A stretch of DNA of 64,000 bases from Echria macrotheca (Eukaryota > Ascomycota > Sordariomycetes > Sordariales > Schizotheciaceae), in the NCBI GenBank assembly GCA_030411725.1, contig MU839828.1:62001-126000 (forward strand), in the 5' to 3' direction. The stretch's first letter is position 1; every line of letters begins with the position of its first letter. Below are positions 1 to 12,565 of the stretch, one piece after another. The position numbers and the translations under genes were made by a program. The notes beneath the pieces are model-generated. The model saw nothing but the letters and a program-made list of their open reading frames with translations, had not been told where the DNA came from and did no database searches.

Positions 1-443
1 AACAGTCGTTTCCCGTGGCCTTTGCCCCGTTCACTCTCTGTCACGATGAGATCCTCGAGATAGATCCCCGGTCGGGCTCGCCAGGTGCTGTAGTTGTAAA
101 AGTACAAGGCAATGCCGACTACACGGCCATGAGCCTCCAGAATGAGACACCGGGCCGGCCTCGAAGGAGAGATTGGTTCCGTCACGGGAAGCCCGTTCTG
201 GTCCGGCGATGAAGGGGCGGCATCAGGAGCAAAGGCGATGGTTGCGAGCAGCTTTTCCTCGGTAGCTTCAACTGACTGCGGCTCCTTCTCGTAGGTTGCA
301 AGCTCGACGATCAAGGCTAAGATTGCTGGCACATCTGAACCAAGAGTTAGCATGTTTTTATGAGAAGGGAGGGGGATGGAAGTGATTAGAGCTAACATAC
401 CGCTGCGTCGAGCCTGGCGAAGACTTGGCGGTTGGTCTACCAT
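1..443 (-). CDS. GNAT-family N-acetyltransferase, 3' end cut by the window edge
   Basis: This is the start of an acetyl-CoA dependent N-acetyltransferase, probably acting on a small amine or amino acid (SAT1/thialysine acetyltransferase-like). Exon 1 runs from the ATG at 443 to 401. A short intron follows (GTATGT at 400, AG at 335-336), and exon 2 runs from 334 off the window. Spliced, it reads MVDQPPSLRQARRSDVPAIL and continues with VELATYEKEP, the usual N-terminal helix of the family. The core strand GIALYFYNYSTW is followed by IYLEDLIV and ERGKGHGKRL, which carries the R-G-x-G-x-G acetyl-CoA pyrophosphate loop (motif A). A loop of about 20 residues rich in Pro and Ser between the first helix and the core is longer than in bacterial homologues. 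The last third is outside the window, so substrate class cannot be judged. The family call is firm and the specificity is inference. Confidence 0.85.
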   Translation of the reverse strand, partial: MVDQPPSLRQARRSGMLALITSIPLPSHKNMLTLGSDVPAILALIVELATYEKEPQSVEATEEKLLATIAFAPDAAPSSPDQNGLPVTEPISPSRPARCLILEAHGRVVGIALYFYNYSTWRARPGIYLEDLIVTESERGKGHGKRL

Positions 444-1235
444 GGTCAGGACTTTGATGTAGACTTATGACTTGATATGGTCAAATTGCTGAAGAATGTG
501 TCCAGAGCAATCCCGTGTCGTCGTGGGCTTGCTGTGAAGTTTAAATGTCTGTGAAAGGGGGGGCGATCCCGGAAACAATTGCCCCGCAGTCGACGCCCTT
601 TCTAAAACTCTCTTGCGGGGTCAACCATTAGGCACAGCGACAGTGTTCCGGGAGACATGATCTGATTGAGGAATTTCCATGTCTCTGGGAATGCCCTCCC
701 ATACGCTATACGTAGCCACAACAAACATGCCCATCAAACCATGACTGTTTGGTAGTTCGGTACGCATTGCAGGGGGGTTAGAATGGCTGGCGTTCGTCAA
801 AGATGGCTTAACATAGCCACAGTTCGAAGCATGTTCTACGAGAAATCACTGGTAAAGGAGGTCTGAGGATAATTAGATCTCTGTAGGTATACAGACTCTT
901 CAAGGAAACATGAAGCAATTATTGCTTCCCTATTTCCAGAGCAGCCTTGCCCGACCTTCATTCTGGGATCAGTTCCACTGCGTAACACGGTAGGTGGCAT
1001 GCGATTGGACCACCGTACAATCAATCCCCTGCACAACAGATCGAAACATCCGTCCTTGGCAAGCGTTGAAACAACCTTGGCCGCCCCTCGGTCTGTTTGC
1101 CCCTCCGATCTTGATGACGGACAAACATGCCGCCCCGCCTCGTCGATGAGCAGACACACATAGCACCGTGCCATTGACGCTCTTCAGTTTACCCAAGTTC
1201 CCTCCTCGCCACAATTCTCATCCAACGGCAGCACA
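444..1235. other. Intergenic region between two divergent genes
   Basis: This 0.8-kb stretch separates the start of the acetyltransferase (minus) from the start of the metallophosphatase (plus), so it should hold both promoters. I see no convincing ORF, tRNA or repeat. Two overlapping minus-strand ORFs of 112 and 81 residues (836-1214) resemble no family and lack fungal gene features. Confidence 0.6.
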
Positions 1236-3386
1236 ATGTCCTCCGCTGGGGCGTCTGTGACGTTTAGCTCGGGTCGGGCGGGCTCGGCGCCAGGCGAAGA
1301 AGGCTCATCAGTGCCCGACGTCAGACTTCTCCACTACAACGATGTCTACCATCTTGACCCATCGTCCTCGGAACCAGCTGGCGGATGCGCCCGCTTCATC
1401 ACGCTTTGCAACGAGTATCGCGACGGTGATCAGTTTCACGGCCAACCAAATCTGGTCACGCTGTTTTCCGGCGATGTCTTCAACCCCAGTCTCGAGAGCT
1501 CCGTAACAAAAGGTATACATATACACTTCCTCTACCTGTCGACCGGATAGCGGCTCATACGTCACCTAGGCAGTCATATGGTGGCCCTGCTCAACAAGAT
1601 TGGGACAGACTGCGCCTGCGTCGGAGTATGATCTGCGACCTTCCACTGCTTGCGCGAGAATGCTGATGCTGACACGAACCCTTCACTGCAGAACCACGAC
1701 CTCGACTTCGGGGTAGAACAATTCCGTTACCTGACTTCTAGATGTCACTTTCCATGGCTGCTTGCCAATGTTCTGGACCCAGCGCTCGGAAAGGATGTCC
1801 CTCTTGGAAACGCAAAGCGCACCCACATGATAACAACATCCAACGGCATCAAAATCGGTCTCATTGGTCTGGGCGAGCGGGAATGGCTCGATACCATCAA
1901 CTCTCTGCCTCCCAATCTGATCTACCGATCCGCCAGCGAGGTTGCCCGTGAACTTGTGCCACAGCTGCGTGCCGACGGTGCCGACATCGTCATCGCCTTG
2001 ACGCATCAACGTGAGCCCAACGACAACAAGCTCGCGGCCAACATTGGAGGTGACATGATCGACCTGATACTCGGTGGCCATGACCACTTCTATGCCCACA
2101 GCTTCATCAACGGTACCCACGTGTTGAGGTCCGGGAGCGACTTCAAGCAGCTGAGTTACATCGAGCTTCGTCGATCAACAACCCCCGGTCGCAAGTGGGA
2201 CGTGGATATCTGGCGTCGTGATGTGGTCCGGGCTATTCCTGAGGACAAGGAGACACTTGCGCTCGTTGATCAGCTGACGGCGAAGCTGAAGAAGAGTCTC
2301 GAGAAGCCAATCGGGTGGACTGCTGCGCCGCTCGACTCGCGCTTCACCACGGTGCGTCTGAAGGAGAGCAACATCGGGAACTTTGTCTGTGACATCATGC
2401 GACACCATTACGGCGCCGATTGCACCATCATGGCGGCCGGGACCATTCGTGGTGACCAGATCTATCCGCCTGGTCCGATCAGGGTCAAGGATATAACGGA
2501 CTGCTTCCCATTCGAGGATCCTGTCGTGGTCATCAAGGTCTCCGGTACGGCCTTGCTAGAGGCCCTAGAAAACGGCGTCTGTCTATACCCTGCCCTCGAA
2601 GGTAAGAGACACCCGACCCCCGTCACAGAATTGTGCTGATACAATGGCGCAGGCCGGTTTCCCCAGGTCTCCGACATCAAGTTCCAGTTCGATCCCTCCA
2701 AGCCAGCCGGTTCCCGTGTTCTTTGGGCGGAGGTGTGCGGAAAGCCCCTGGACCACGAACGGACATACGTGCTGTGCACTCGAGGTTACATGGCGCGCGG
2801 CAAAGACGGGTATAAGAGCCTCCTCGTACAGCCTGAAGGCGGTTTGTGCCAAGAGGTTGTCTCAGAAGAGAACGGGATGCTTATCTCTGCCATGCTCCGG
2901 CAGTATTTTATGTCGCTCAAAGTCATGGACCAGTGGAAGCGATGGACGCCGTCGTTGACACGGCACTGGGACCGCGTGGCATCGGGCATGAACGAGTGTC
3001 ACCCCACCATTGTCAACCCGGTAGGGTCGTTGCCCAGCTCCCCGATCCGGGAGAAGGGCCGGGCGCCGGTACAATCAGAGAAGAAAAATTGTTGGGCCGA
3101 GTGGACGGCGCCGAAACTCAGGGAGAGACGATCTAGCCTAGGCCCGCTGGTTGACAACGAGGACAGCAGCAGCGACGAGGAGGACGAGGATGCGCGCGGG
3201 GACTTGGAGGCCATCGATCGCGAGTTGCGCATCATGCGGCGGACCTTCGATAAGTGGCGTCGCGCAGCAGGTGTCAAGGGGAGACCGTGTGACAACCTGA
3301 AGGAGGACGAGATCGATGCCGCTTGGACCAGAGCTATTGCGCCTCGTGTGGAAGGCCGCATCCAGATCGTGGGCGGGGAAGAGTAA
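1236..3386 (+). CDS. Calcineurin-like metallophosphoesterase / 5'-nucleotidase family protein
   Basis: This is a UshA/YfkN-type nucleotide phosphoesterase of 658 residues, expected to hydrolyse nucleotides or related phosphoesters with two metal ions. It has four exons: 1236-1512, 1570-1625, 1692-2601 and 2653-3386. All junctions keep frame; the acceptor at 1568-1569 is chosen because it restores GSHMVALLNKIGTD. The N-terminal catalytic domain (about residues 25-290) shows the metal motifs in order: LLHYNDVYHL, FSGDVFNPS, GNHDLDFG, ALTHQREPND and LGGHDHFY. Residues about 310-520 (SNIGNFVCDIM, AAGTIRGD, FPFEDPVVVIKVSG) match the 5'-nucleotidase C-terminal domain. The tail is charged, with a DSSSDEEDEDA acidic run. 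No signal peptide is visible, so it is probably intracellular, unlike bacterial periplasmic UshA. The first metal motif is NDVYHL rather than the common NDxHG; this variant also occurs in fungal members as I recall them. Family call is strong, substrate unknown. Confidence 0.92.
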
Positions 3387-4789
3387 ACAGATCGACAGAC
3401 GGCGAAGCGCACCCCGGGATTCGGTTTCCACGCTCTCCAGCTACCGGCCCGCACAAGCCTGGGAGGGAACTTAATCCATTGTTGGAGGCAATCGTTCCGC
3501 ACTGGACTCCTTTTCTCTCGGCTGCTTTCCGAACTGCCTGCCCTGTTGGCGCGATTAGATCGGACTAGGTCCCTGATAAGACCCAATAAAGACAGGTTCT
3601 AGAGTAGCATCTTGCTATGCTCCACAGAGTGTCCCCCCTGGAGGAGGTTTTCCGCTACGCCGTTCGCAGTGGCATTGGATCGGGATCCACCGAGGTCGTG
3701 CTAACGACAGCACCATCTCACCTCACTATTGAACCACACCTGCCGCCAAGAAGCGGTTCGGGAAGCGGATTTCTTTTCTTTTTGCCTCTCTGACGGGACC
3801 CAGTACGTGTACAAACCTTACCCATGGCCGCGCTGCATGCCTGTGATGGAAGTTTGGCTTTGAGTATCAGTTCTCCACCATGGTGCATCAAGGTTGGTCT
3901 GGCCCTGAGAAGGCTGGGAAAACGTAATTCTAGCGACATAGGAAATTCTGACAAGATTCTAGGCACCAATGGGGGTGGGCGTGGCCACGGATGCCGGAAT
4001 CTAGACGAAGGATGGGCAGGATGCAGGGGGATCTTGTTCGCGCAGCGTGGTATGGGAGATGGAGGCGGCGTCCATCACAAAGACCTGCCATGGTGTTTCC
4101 GTGGCCGCATTGGCCTATGAGGAGGGGGTGCACGGTGGAAGATAGAACGGCTTGGCTTGTCGAGGCTAGCCACTCACGGTGGCTTCGCATGACGAGGGAT
4201 CGAAATCGAACGCACGATGCCTTCAAGAGAGGAAAATTCACCCCGCAATCCCGCACCGGGCCCTGGACGCTAACACGTGTGAACAGGGATTGCGCCGGCG
4301 CGCAGAGTCTCAGCACTTGGCCTAGTCCGGCCCCCGAAGCCGGATCGAGGACGTCCTCCGTCTGCGATGCAGTAGCTCTCGGCTGGCGTGCAGACGAGGG
4401 GCGAAGGAAACTGTGGTGGAAATTGGTAGCGTCTCGACTCGGACTCGGCAGTCCACGACGGTCTCGGCGTGCTGATAGACGCAACATGGCACGCCTGGGG
4501 GAGGTGGACTCGGGTCGCGCTGGACGGGGCGGCTACTGCATTGATCTCCACCTCGCCTGAAGATTGCGGAGCGGCCCCTCGACCACGCAAGGGCCGGCCT
4601 GGCTGAGTTCGACAAGGAGCGTTATATATCCCCCTGGGCCTCAAGGATGGCGGAGACAGTGACGGATCCGCGCTGCTACGAACACTCTCTGGACAGCCCT
4701 GCGATTCTATATGTTGGCCTCCGCTGCTCTGCCCTTGCTCGTGGATACACGACCACCCGCGGTCGCCGCATAGCCGGCCATACCTCGCG
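3387..4789. other. Intergenic region, 1.4 kb, with a TATA-like site
   Basis: This follows the metallophosphatase stop and precedes the 7TM gene. Overlapping ORFs of 180-190 residues on both strands (3930-4821) have no recognisable domain and shadow each other, so I treat them as chance ORFs in GC-rich DNA. A TATATAT at about 4623-4629, some 165 bases before the next ATG, is a reasonable core-promoter candidate for that gene. Confidence 0.5.
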
Positions 4790-6008
4790 ATGAGACTGCC
4801 TCCGGACGAGGTACGAGCCAAATGGCCGACTCCGAACTACGATAGCCCCGAAACGCGCGGGCAGGCGCTCATGATCGTCGAGCTGACCATCCTCCCCATT
4901 GCCGCCATCATCCTCTTCCTGCGCCTTTATGTGAGGGTGTTTATGCTGCGGAGGAGCGGGTGGGACGACTGGCTCATGGTTGTGGCGGGGGTATGGACAT
5001 GTCCCCGAGTGCGGACGAGCCTGAACTGATGTTGGATGTGTAGTGCTTCGGCACCGGCGTTACGGTCTGCGTCATCCTCGCTACGAGCCGGTACGGCTGG
5101 AATGCCCATGTCTGGGACCTTCGTCTCAACGACCTGATATCGGGCCGCAAGGTGTCGCTCGCCGCCCAGGCCTTGTTCGTGTTTGCCACAACCTTTGCAA
5201 AAGTCTCGATCCTGCTCAGCTATCTCCGGTTCGCCCCGCTCGGCTCGATGCTCCGCCGTGCTTCCCTGGGTACAATCTGGACCCTCTGCCTGGCCAACTC
5301 GGTCTTCCTCGTTGTGCTGTTCACGCAGTGCAAGTACGTTTCCCACCGGGAGAGAACAGTCTTCGGACCCTGACTGACAAATCTTGTAGTCCCACATCAA
5401 GTTACTGGAACATCTTGAAGTCGCCGTCCGACTGCATCTCCGAGGGCCCGCCGCTGCTCGCCCAGGCCACCGTCACCGTGCTCGCCGACTTTGCCGTCTG
5501 GGTCATGCCCCTACCGACCTTCTTCCAAACACGGCTGCCCAGGTCGCAGCGCATCGCGCTGGTCACGCTCTTCAGCGTCGGTCTCATTGTGGTCTTTGGT
5601 GCCTGCATGCGGCTGTACTGGATCTGGTACGTGGTTGAGAAGACGTACGACGTCACTTGGGAAGGGTTCCACCTGTGGATCTGGACCGCGGTCGAGGTGC
5701 ACCTGGGTATTATCTGCGGCTGCATTCCCACGCTCAAGGCTCTGCTTGGTTCGTACGACCATGCTAGCCGCAATGGATCTAAGCCCGTCTATATTGCCGG
5801 CAGCAGCGCCAAGGGGGGACGCGGAGATGGGACGGGCGATCCGCAGTCCATCCGGTTGGCGGATCGACAGTCACAGCAGCAGCCGGGGGTGTCGACGAAC
5901 AAGAGTCTGGGCGAGGGCGAGGGAAAGCAGCTGGGTGAACCGTCGGATCGGTATATGGATCTCGAGAGCTGCTGCAGCGACACGACGACGGATGTGAGGC
6001 CTAAATAG
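4790..6008 (+). CDS. Fungal rhodopsin-like / PTH11-type 7TM membrane protein
   Basis: This is an integral membrane protein of 369 residues from the large fungal rhodopsin-domain (SAT4/PTH11-like) family. Some members are surface sensors in pathogens and many have no known role. It has three exons, 4790-4990, 5044-5333 and 5390-6008, with standard donors and acceptors; the second junction rebuilds QCNPTSSYW, a conserved loop motif of the family. Seven hydrophobic segments are visible: about residues 27-50, 60-85, 100-125, 130-152, 177-202, 212-237 and 250-273. The motif SGWDDWLM after helix 1 is diagnostic. The cytoplasmic tail (about 280-369) is hydrophilic and rich in Gly, Ser and Gln. No CFEM domain precedes the helices, so this is the short class. 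G-protein coupling, ligand and pathogenic role cannot be told from sequence. Confidence 0.9.
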
Positions 6009-7453
6009 TGGTAAATGGATGGTGTTCTGTAGATGTTACGATTCCATGTGTAATGTTTGTATGACCTGTTAGTCAAGGTACTTCCCTGTAGCGCTGATAT
6101 GTGCGACTCAAGGCGACCTCGTCTTCCCTAAATATTCACATGTGTCATAAGTCCAAATGTCGACAGAATTCTGTAGAATGAGCCCAATGTTAAAGAGGAC
6201 GCCGGCCCGCGCATAGCGTCCCAGCAGGCTGCCCTTGGTAAGGCGGTTCGCTTTATGTCATGTTTCCATCTCTGTTTATATCTGGAATAGCTTAAGCTCC
6301 CACCTGCCGACGCAAACATTGCAAAGCTTTGAGATATTCCGCGTAGCGGAATTTGCGTGCTAGAGGCACGAAGCTGTACCGGTTGCGCCAGCTCGAGGCA
6401 CAAATTGTTTTACACTCTGTCGAGTCACTAGACCTAGCCGCGGAGTTGGTTCAATGTGAACCTTGTTTTAGTCGAATCCAAGTCGTTCCAGGCAACGGAA
6501 TTCTCGAGCCCGGCGGGTCTATATTTGGCAAGTTAACTTATTAGTAAATCGTCAGGCAAAAGTCACCAGGCAAAAACCGTTTGTTAGCAGGATTAGTATT
6601 TCTGCATTGTTTTCTGCAGGTTGGGCTGCATCGCCGGTAAGTAGTATTTCTTTTTTTATTCGTCCCTTTTTGACGCGCCAATTCACTGTGGCTTCTCTTC
6701 CCTCGCACCGGTCCAGGCCGAGCTTGCTTGTGGATTTTGTAGGGCACCCCGCCTCAATGGCCGTAAGTAATAGGTACACAGCCATAGCCGGGTGCCCTCT
6801 GGGAAAAAAAAAACACGAAAGACTGGACAGACCCTTGGTGATGAACTCGGAATGTTAAAACACGCAACCGTGGGGCGCGTTTTTAAGATGAAAATCGAGA
6901 CTGGGACACGTACAGTGCGAGACGGCTTGCGGAGCAAACACATTACATGGCTTCCCGGAACTTTGTGGGGAACCGGGGCTTGATTGAAGAAATGTCAGTT
7001 GGATTCACGAGCAGGTTTCCACTAGGTAAACAGTCCGTTGCCTGTTGTTAGCAGACCGGTGAATGTGTCCAAACAAAAAGAGACAGCGGAGGTTTTAACA
7101 GCTGCTCCTTTGATGCTCTACGGCGGACGCTAGATCGTTGGCTGCTGATAACTAGTTAGCTCACACTGTGGAATCCACCGCCCGCGGGCCAAAGTGGGCG
7201 CGAGTCACGTGTCAGGTCATGCTTGGTGCACAGTGGGTCCGCTCGGCATCAACTTTCCACGACTGCATTCGAAACCTTTTAAAAAAAAGGAAAGGCTTCC
7301 TGACCTTCTCTGCTGTCACCAACAAACCCAACCCTCCTGAGCGACCGCGTGAATATTTATTCCCCCACCCAGCACTTTGCAAACACCCTCTACACTTTCT
7401 TTCCGCACTGTTGTCAATTGGCTACTTCGTCGGTCGACTGCACTGCCTTTACC
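6009..7453. other. Intergenic region with AT-richer core
   Basis: This lies between the 7TM gene and the GYF gene. The stretch 6120-6850 is noticeably richer in A and T than the coding sequence around it and carries only short ORFs. A small palindrome, ATTCCGC-GTA-GCGGAAT, sits at about 6333-6349. The last 250 bases before the GYF ATG contain a CACGTG box near 7206 and C-rich leader-like sequence. No RNA gene or mobile element is recognised. Confidence 0.5.
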
Positions 7454-10400
7454 ATGCCTTCCCAGCTACCTTCTCAGCTGCCCTCGAGCTTCGCCTCCGC
7501 GGCTGCGGGCCAGAACCGAGACCCCAGAACTGCTGGAAGAGGTGATGTCCGTGGATCTGGCGGCGGTGAATGGTAAGTCATCCTCTTTCAACCTACAGAC
7601 CCTCTTTTTGCAAGCTTTGCGGCATCGTCGCGGCACAGCTTGTGCTCGTCGATGTTCGACGCGCCTCGAATGACGTTACTCGATCAGAGCTTTTGTGCAT
7701 GCCCACAAAGCGCGCCCCGGTTATCTCTCCAACCCCCCCTTGGACTCGATGCTTATCATTTCCTTCCCCCAGGCCTCGCTCAAACGGCACGAGGACATTC
7801 CGCCGTCAGTCCACCACGCCCTTCAACCAGACTGCTTCCGCAAGCACGACCGATGTTTCGCAGAATCCTACGGGCGACGCGCCGTTACCCTCCATGCAGA
7901 CACAAAGTGCAGGATACGATGGCCAGGCCTCCTTCCGCTACTCGAAAGAAGAGCTGTTCGAAATTTACGGCCGCACAGGCGACGCTACCTCACCGCCCGA
8001 GGTGTCACACCTTTTCGCCGACACTTGGAATCCGAACCATGTCAACGGGGCTTCTGGACGCGGTTGGGGCAAGAGTGGGGATTTGCAGGCCATACCTCAA
8101 GACCCCACAGTCTGCTGGGATCCAAACGGTTCTGTTCGGCCCATCGGTCTGGAGGATATGTCGGCCGAGGAACGGGAGATGTTTACGACTGACGTCAACT
8201 CCACGTTGAAACTTCCTCAACAAGGCAAAGAGGGAGGCCATCAAGGAAACATGGGACAGAATGGGCGCAAGACGTCGGTCAGCATGGGAAATTCGGGAAA
8301 CAATGCAATGTCCTCCCCTTCGTCGGCCTCACGCCCCGGCACGCGCAGGCGTGAGACTGGTGACACCAACCCGTTTCCCGGTAACAGCCTGGCGTCGCCG
8401 ACCACTGGGCGGTTTTCACGAGACGACCCTTGGCTACGGCGCAGTACAGATGTGAGAGAGCCCATCACCGACGAACCCGAAGAGGACACTAGCTCCCGTG
8501 ACGTACCCCCCAGAAACCAGCCATTTGCTGGTTTAGCTCGAAGCACAACGGCAGGCTCCGCCACGTTTGGGAACACTGCACTTTGGGGGTCCTCGGCTGC
8601 CAGCCCGTCCACCTCGGGCGTGGGCGGTTTCGGAAATTTCTCATTGACCTCTGCAATAGGCGACAAGCGCTTCGGCAGTGGTTCAAGCCGCCTGGCTCAT
8701 CTGATCCCGAAGGACTCGTCCGACAATCTGGCCGGTAGAGCAAACGAGTTCAACAACGCCGACGCAAGCCGCGCATGGCGCCCGAGACAGCGTACCGACA
8801 CCGATCCTTTCGCCAATGAAAATAGCATGTCTGGAAGTGCGATCTTGGGCGGTGCTCAGGACAACAGCCCTCCGACCTTGCCGTCTCAGGCTCACCGCGT
8901 TGGCGCATTTGACACGCCTGTCAAAGGTGGTGCCGGCGATTTCGGTATGGCCGGACTCAATCTTGGCCACGGTGAGGGAAACGGACCAGCTAGTCCCTCG
9001 GAAACCAACCCTTACCGCAGCCCTCTGGCCGACCGAGGCGACGACGCCCAGGACGACAATGATTCCGACAAACATATCCAGGGCGGTCAGGGATCCGAAC
9101 CTCCGTCCCACTATGGCACCCTGCCGCGAAATTTTGGGTCGAATGCGTTTGACGGTAGTGACCGAAGCCAAACTTCCAGCGTTGGTGCCAAGGGCTTTGG
9201 AACCATCAACCCCCTGACCGGATGGCCTGCTGCGGGCACCCCGGATCGTGAAAGACAGCATTTCGGCAGCGCATTCCCAAGCAGCATCTTCCCCCTCGGC
9301 GACCTTCCCTCCCCGTCCCTAACGAATCTGGGTGGTGGTGGCATATTTCCCGGTTCGTCTGGCCCCAGCCGTGGTAGCAAGCTTGGGTCCCTGTTTCCAG
9401 CGGCTATGCAAGCCCAAATGCACGGCCAGGAGCACGAGAACCTGAGCGACTCCATTTCCGATCTTTGGCAGACCAATCCTCTCGGTGCCATTGGTCGTGG
9501 GCCGATTGGTGCCCCCCGCGACGCCAGCAGCCCCGTCCGAGCAGACCGAGGAGGTTTTGAGGGCTTGTACTCCGCCGCCGATGCTGCCCGGGCTTTCTCC
9601 ACCGCCGAGCAGAGACCGTCTGGCTTGACAGCAACAGCACATGGTCAGTCGTTCCCAGTCTCAACGGCGGGCGGGTCGTTTCCCAGCGTTCCGGCTCCTG
9701 TTGACCCATCGGCGAGGACCATGGTCATGCCAGATCGGATGCGTTGGGTGTACCTTGACCCGCAGGGCGTCCAGCAAGGCCCCTTCAACGGCTTGGAGAT
9801 GCACGACTGGTATAAGGCCAGCTTCTTCACCCCGGATCTCCGGGTTAAGCGGCTCGAGGATAACGAGTTTGAGCCCCTCGGTCAACTCATCAGGCGTATA
9901 GGGAACTCTCGTGAGCCTTTCCTGGTCCCTCAGATGGGCATCCCTCATGGTCCGGCTCCCTCGGCGCCGCTTGCACTCGCCGGCACCACGGCTGTTCCTC
10001 CGCTTCAGAGTGCGTTCCCGTCATTCGGGAGAACCCTGACGGCCGCCCAGCAGAACGATCTCGAGCGTAGAAAGCAAGAAGAGCAACTCTTTCACGCTCG
10101 ACAGCGTGAGCTGGCGCACCACCATCAACCTTTCGGTAGACTTCCTATCCAACCAGGCGTTCCTCCTTTGCATCACCATTCAAGCGCTCACAGCCTACAG
10201 TCTCAGCCCAGTTTCGGCAGCATTTCGTCACCCATTGGGGCTACGCAGCAACCACCCATCGGCCCCCTGGTCCCGACCGCGTCTTTTTTCGAGTCGGCCC
10301 CGAACATGGCCGTCGCGCAGCCGTCCGGCCAGCCCGTTATCGGGGCCGCCGCGGAAATTTTCAACCCCGATCTCAACATTAACGAGCGTCAGCTCCTCGC

Positions 10401-12073
10401 TAACATGCAGGCTGCCGGCGGCCTTGGCGGCATGTTTCAGTCCCAGCAACCCAACATGAGCGATGGCTCCGGATTGCGAAGTCAGCTACCCGGCATTGAC
10501 CAGCTTCAGAAGGACTCGCAAGGTTTCAGCGCGAGAATCAAGGAATTCCACGATTTGCGCGCCCAGCATGACGCCGAGGAATTGGCGGCTGGCTCCGCTA
10601 ATGTGCTCGCTGACGTGCAGGAGGAGACCGACGAGCATGACGCCGCTGTCTTGCAGGGAGGTCCCAGTGTCCAACCTGTCGAGGCTTCCAAAATCGACAC
10701 ACAGACCACAGACACAAGCGTGAGCAAGGCTGATGGGCTTTCGCTGACTCAGAGAGTCATGAAGACCCAGGCAGACGCCGCTGCCGCCGCCGAGGTTGTC
10801 AAGCCTAGCCAGCAGACCTCGGGTGGGCTTCCGCTGTCGTTCCCTCCTCCGGCACAGTCGTCGACTCCGATTGCCGCTCCAACTGCTCAGCGCCCCGCAT
10901 CTAACCTGCCGACACGCTATGATGAGCGTTCTGCGTCCGGCACCCCAGACACTACGTCTGATAGCGCGGCTTTGGCTCCGCCCCCTACCGCTCCTTGGGC
11001 ACCGCAACCTGGCACCGAGACACATAAAGGACCGAGCCTCAAAGAGATCCAGGAGGCGGAGGCCAAGAAGGCGGCCAAGAGAGAGGAGATCGCAGCTGCT
11101 GCCAGACGGGCTGCTCTGGAGCTGGAAGCTGCATCTTTGCGTGAGCGTGAGAAGGCGGCGGCAGCCTCGGTGGTTGGCCTCCCTGCGACGAGCACATGGG
11201 GCACGGGCTCGCCTGTTGGCACTCCTGGTAGTGGCAGCGCGTGGAAGCAGCCTGCTGCTGCTGTAGGAGCCGCGTCCAGCGGCGCGACTGGAGCTTCGGC
11301 GTCCAAGAAGACGCTTGCCGAGATCCAGCGCGAAGAGGAGCTGCGCAAGAAAAAGGCTCAAGGTTTGCATCTGACGGCCAATTCCGGATCCGCCTTTGGC
11401 AAGCGATATGCGGACCTTGCCAGTAAAGGCTCAGCCCCCGCTGTCCCGACAGCTGCGCCAGTCCCATCTGCGGGCGGTGGATGGTCTACGGTCGGTGCCG
11501 GCGGCAAGGTCAAGATTCCTACGGGTCCTGCTGCGCAGACGCGGTCTGTTAGTGCTAGTACTGTGAAGCCTGCGGTGGTCGCCCCGCCGGCTGCCAAAGC
11601 TGCCGCCAAGACGCCGGTTGCGCTGAAGGATGCGAAGAGCCTTGCGATGGAGGAGTTCCGCAAGTGGATGCTCCGTGAGCTATCCCGTGGCCTTGACGGG
11701 ATTACTGACAGTATGTTTTTTCCCGTTCCACTCTACGGTATCGATGCTGACGTTGGTAGTTGAGCAATTTGCCGCTACTCTGTTGGAGCTGCCGGCTGAT
11801 GCTATGATCGTGGCCGAGGCTGTCTACGGATACAGCACGACTATGGATGGACGTCACTTTGGCGAGGAGTTTGTCCGGCGCAAGAAGCTTGCTGAGCGCG
11901 GCCAGTTCGACAAGGAACCGGCGGGCTCGTCGGCTGTCGAGACCAAGAGCAGCAACGGGGGTTGGAACGAGGTGGCCAAGAAGGGCGGCAGCACTGCCCC
12001 CAAGGAGGACACCAGCACTGTCGGGTTCCGCATGGTTGCGCCCAAGAAGGGCAAGGGCAAGAAGCAGTCCTAG
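7454..12073 (+). CDS. GYF-domain protein (Smy2/GIGYF-like)
   Basis: This encodes a 1,456-residue, mostly disordered protein with a proline-sequence-binding GYF domain. Yeast Smy2/Syh1 and animal GIGYF proteins of this class act in mRNA repression and ER-to-Golgi traffic. It has three exons, 7454-7572, 7773-11710 and 11760-12073. The first intron (200 nt) is longer than usual, and its splice yields WPRSNGTRTFRRQS, a conserved N-terminal motif. The GYF domain lies at about residues 694-750: MRWVYLDPQGVQQGPFNGLE then MHDWYKASFF, with the W-x-Y...GPF...W pattern. Long Ser/Gly/Pro/Gln regions surround it. A charged coiled coil covers about residues 1129-1170 (LKEIQEAEAKKAAKREE), with another EIQREEELRKKK block near 1220. 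The C-terminal exon (FAATLLELPADAMIVAEAVY) forms a small folded tail ending in lysine-rich GKGKKQS. The downstream Emw1 gene is co-directional. Confidence 0.93.
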
Positions 12074-12097
12074 GGGGGCAAGGGTAAGAAGTAGTCC
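12051..12097 (+). repeat. Tandem duplication spanning the stop codon of the GYF gene
   Basis: The last 20 coding bases (12051-12070) recur at 12078-12097 with a 27-bp period and two substitutions, both C to T. The copy lies just after the TAG, so the final lysine-rich codons have been duplicated into the 3' untranslated region. The CAG codon of the first copy reads TAG in the second. Confidence 0.85.
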
Positions 12098-12565
12098 GGC
12101 GACGCTAATTTTTGTGCAGTGCAGTGCATCTGCAGTGTGGTCACGGAGCTACTTTTGCCTGCTGGCTTGCCTTTGGCCGGTTGACTTTGGACCATGGTAG
12201 ATGCGAGACAGCGATCATGTTTAGATTAGCTAATAGCGAGGACAGCCGCATGTAGTATATTGTATGTCAGTAGTTGCGATGATGTTTCGACGTGAGAGGT
12301 GAGGTTGTGGGTTGACTGCCGGATTAGGTAAGCTTGCAGCCTGCATCTTCAACGGTTTTGCCCCTCGCCCCACATGGAATTTGTGCCTGGCAGAAACTTT
12401 TGAGCGCCTCCATGCCCCTCCATGCCCCTCCATTCCATTGCGCGAACGATCAAAGTGCAAACCGAGACTATTGGTCTGGAGATTTTTACAACCCAGCGCT
12501 GTGAATGACGAGGCTTCAGTACTACTAATCTGATAATTTTTTTTCGGGGCTTTCTCTCTTTCACC
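12074..12565. other. Intergenic region between GYF and Emw1 genes
   Basis: This half-kilobase holds the 3' end of the GYF transcript and the promoter of the next gene. Three tandem copies of a CATGCCCCTC-like decamer occur at about 12411-12440. No other gene or RNA is seen. Confidence 0.5.

Noticed and set aside
3930..4821. Overlapping 180-190 residue ORFs on both strands before the 7TM gene
   Set aside because: They shadow each other, lack splice logic and domains, and occupy the expected promoter.
10486..11370. 294-residue antisense ORF within the GYF gene
   Set aside because: It is an Arg/Leu/Ser-rich shadow of low-complexity coding sequence with no independent features.
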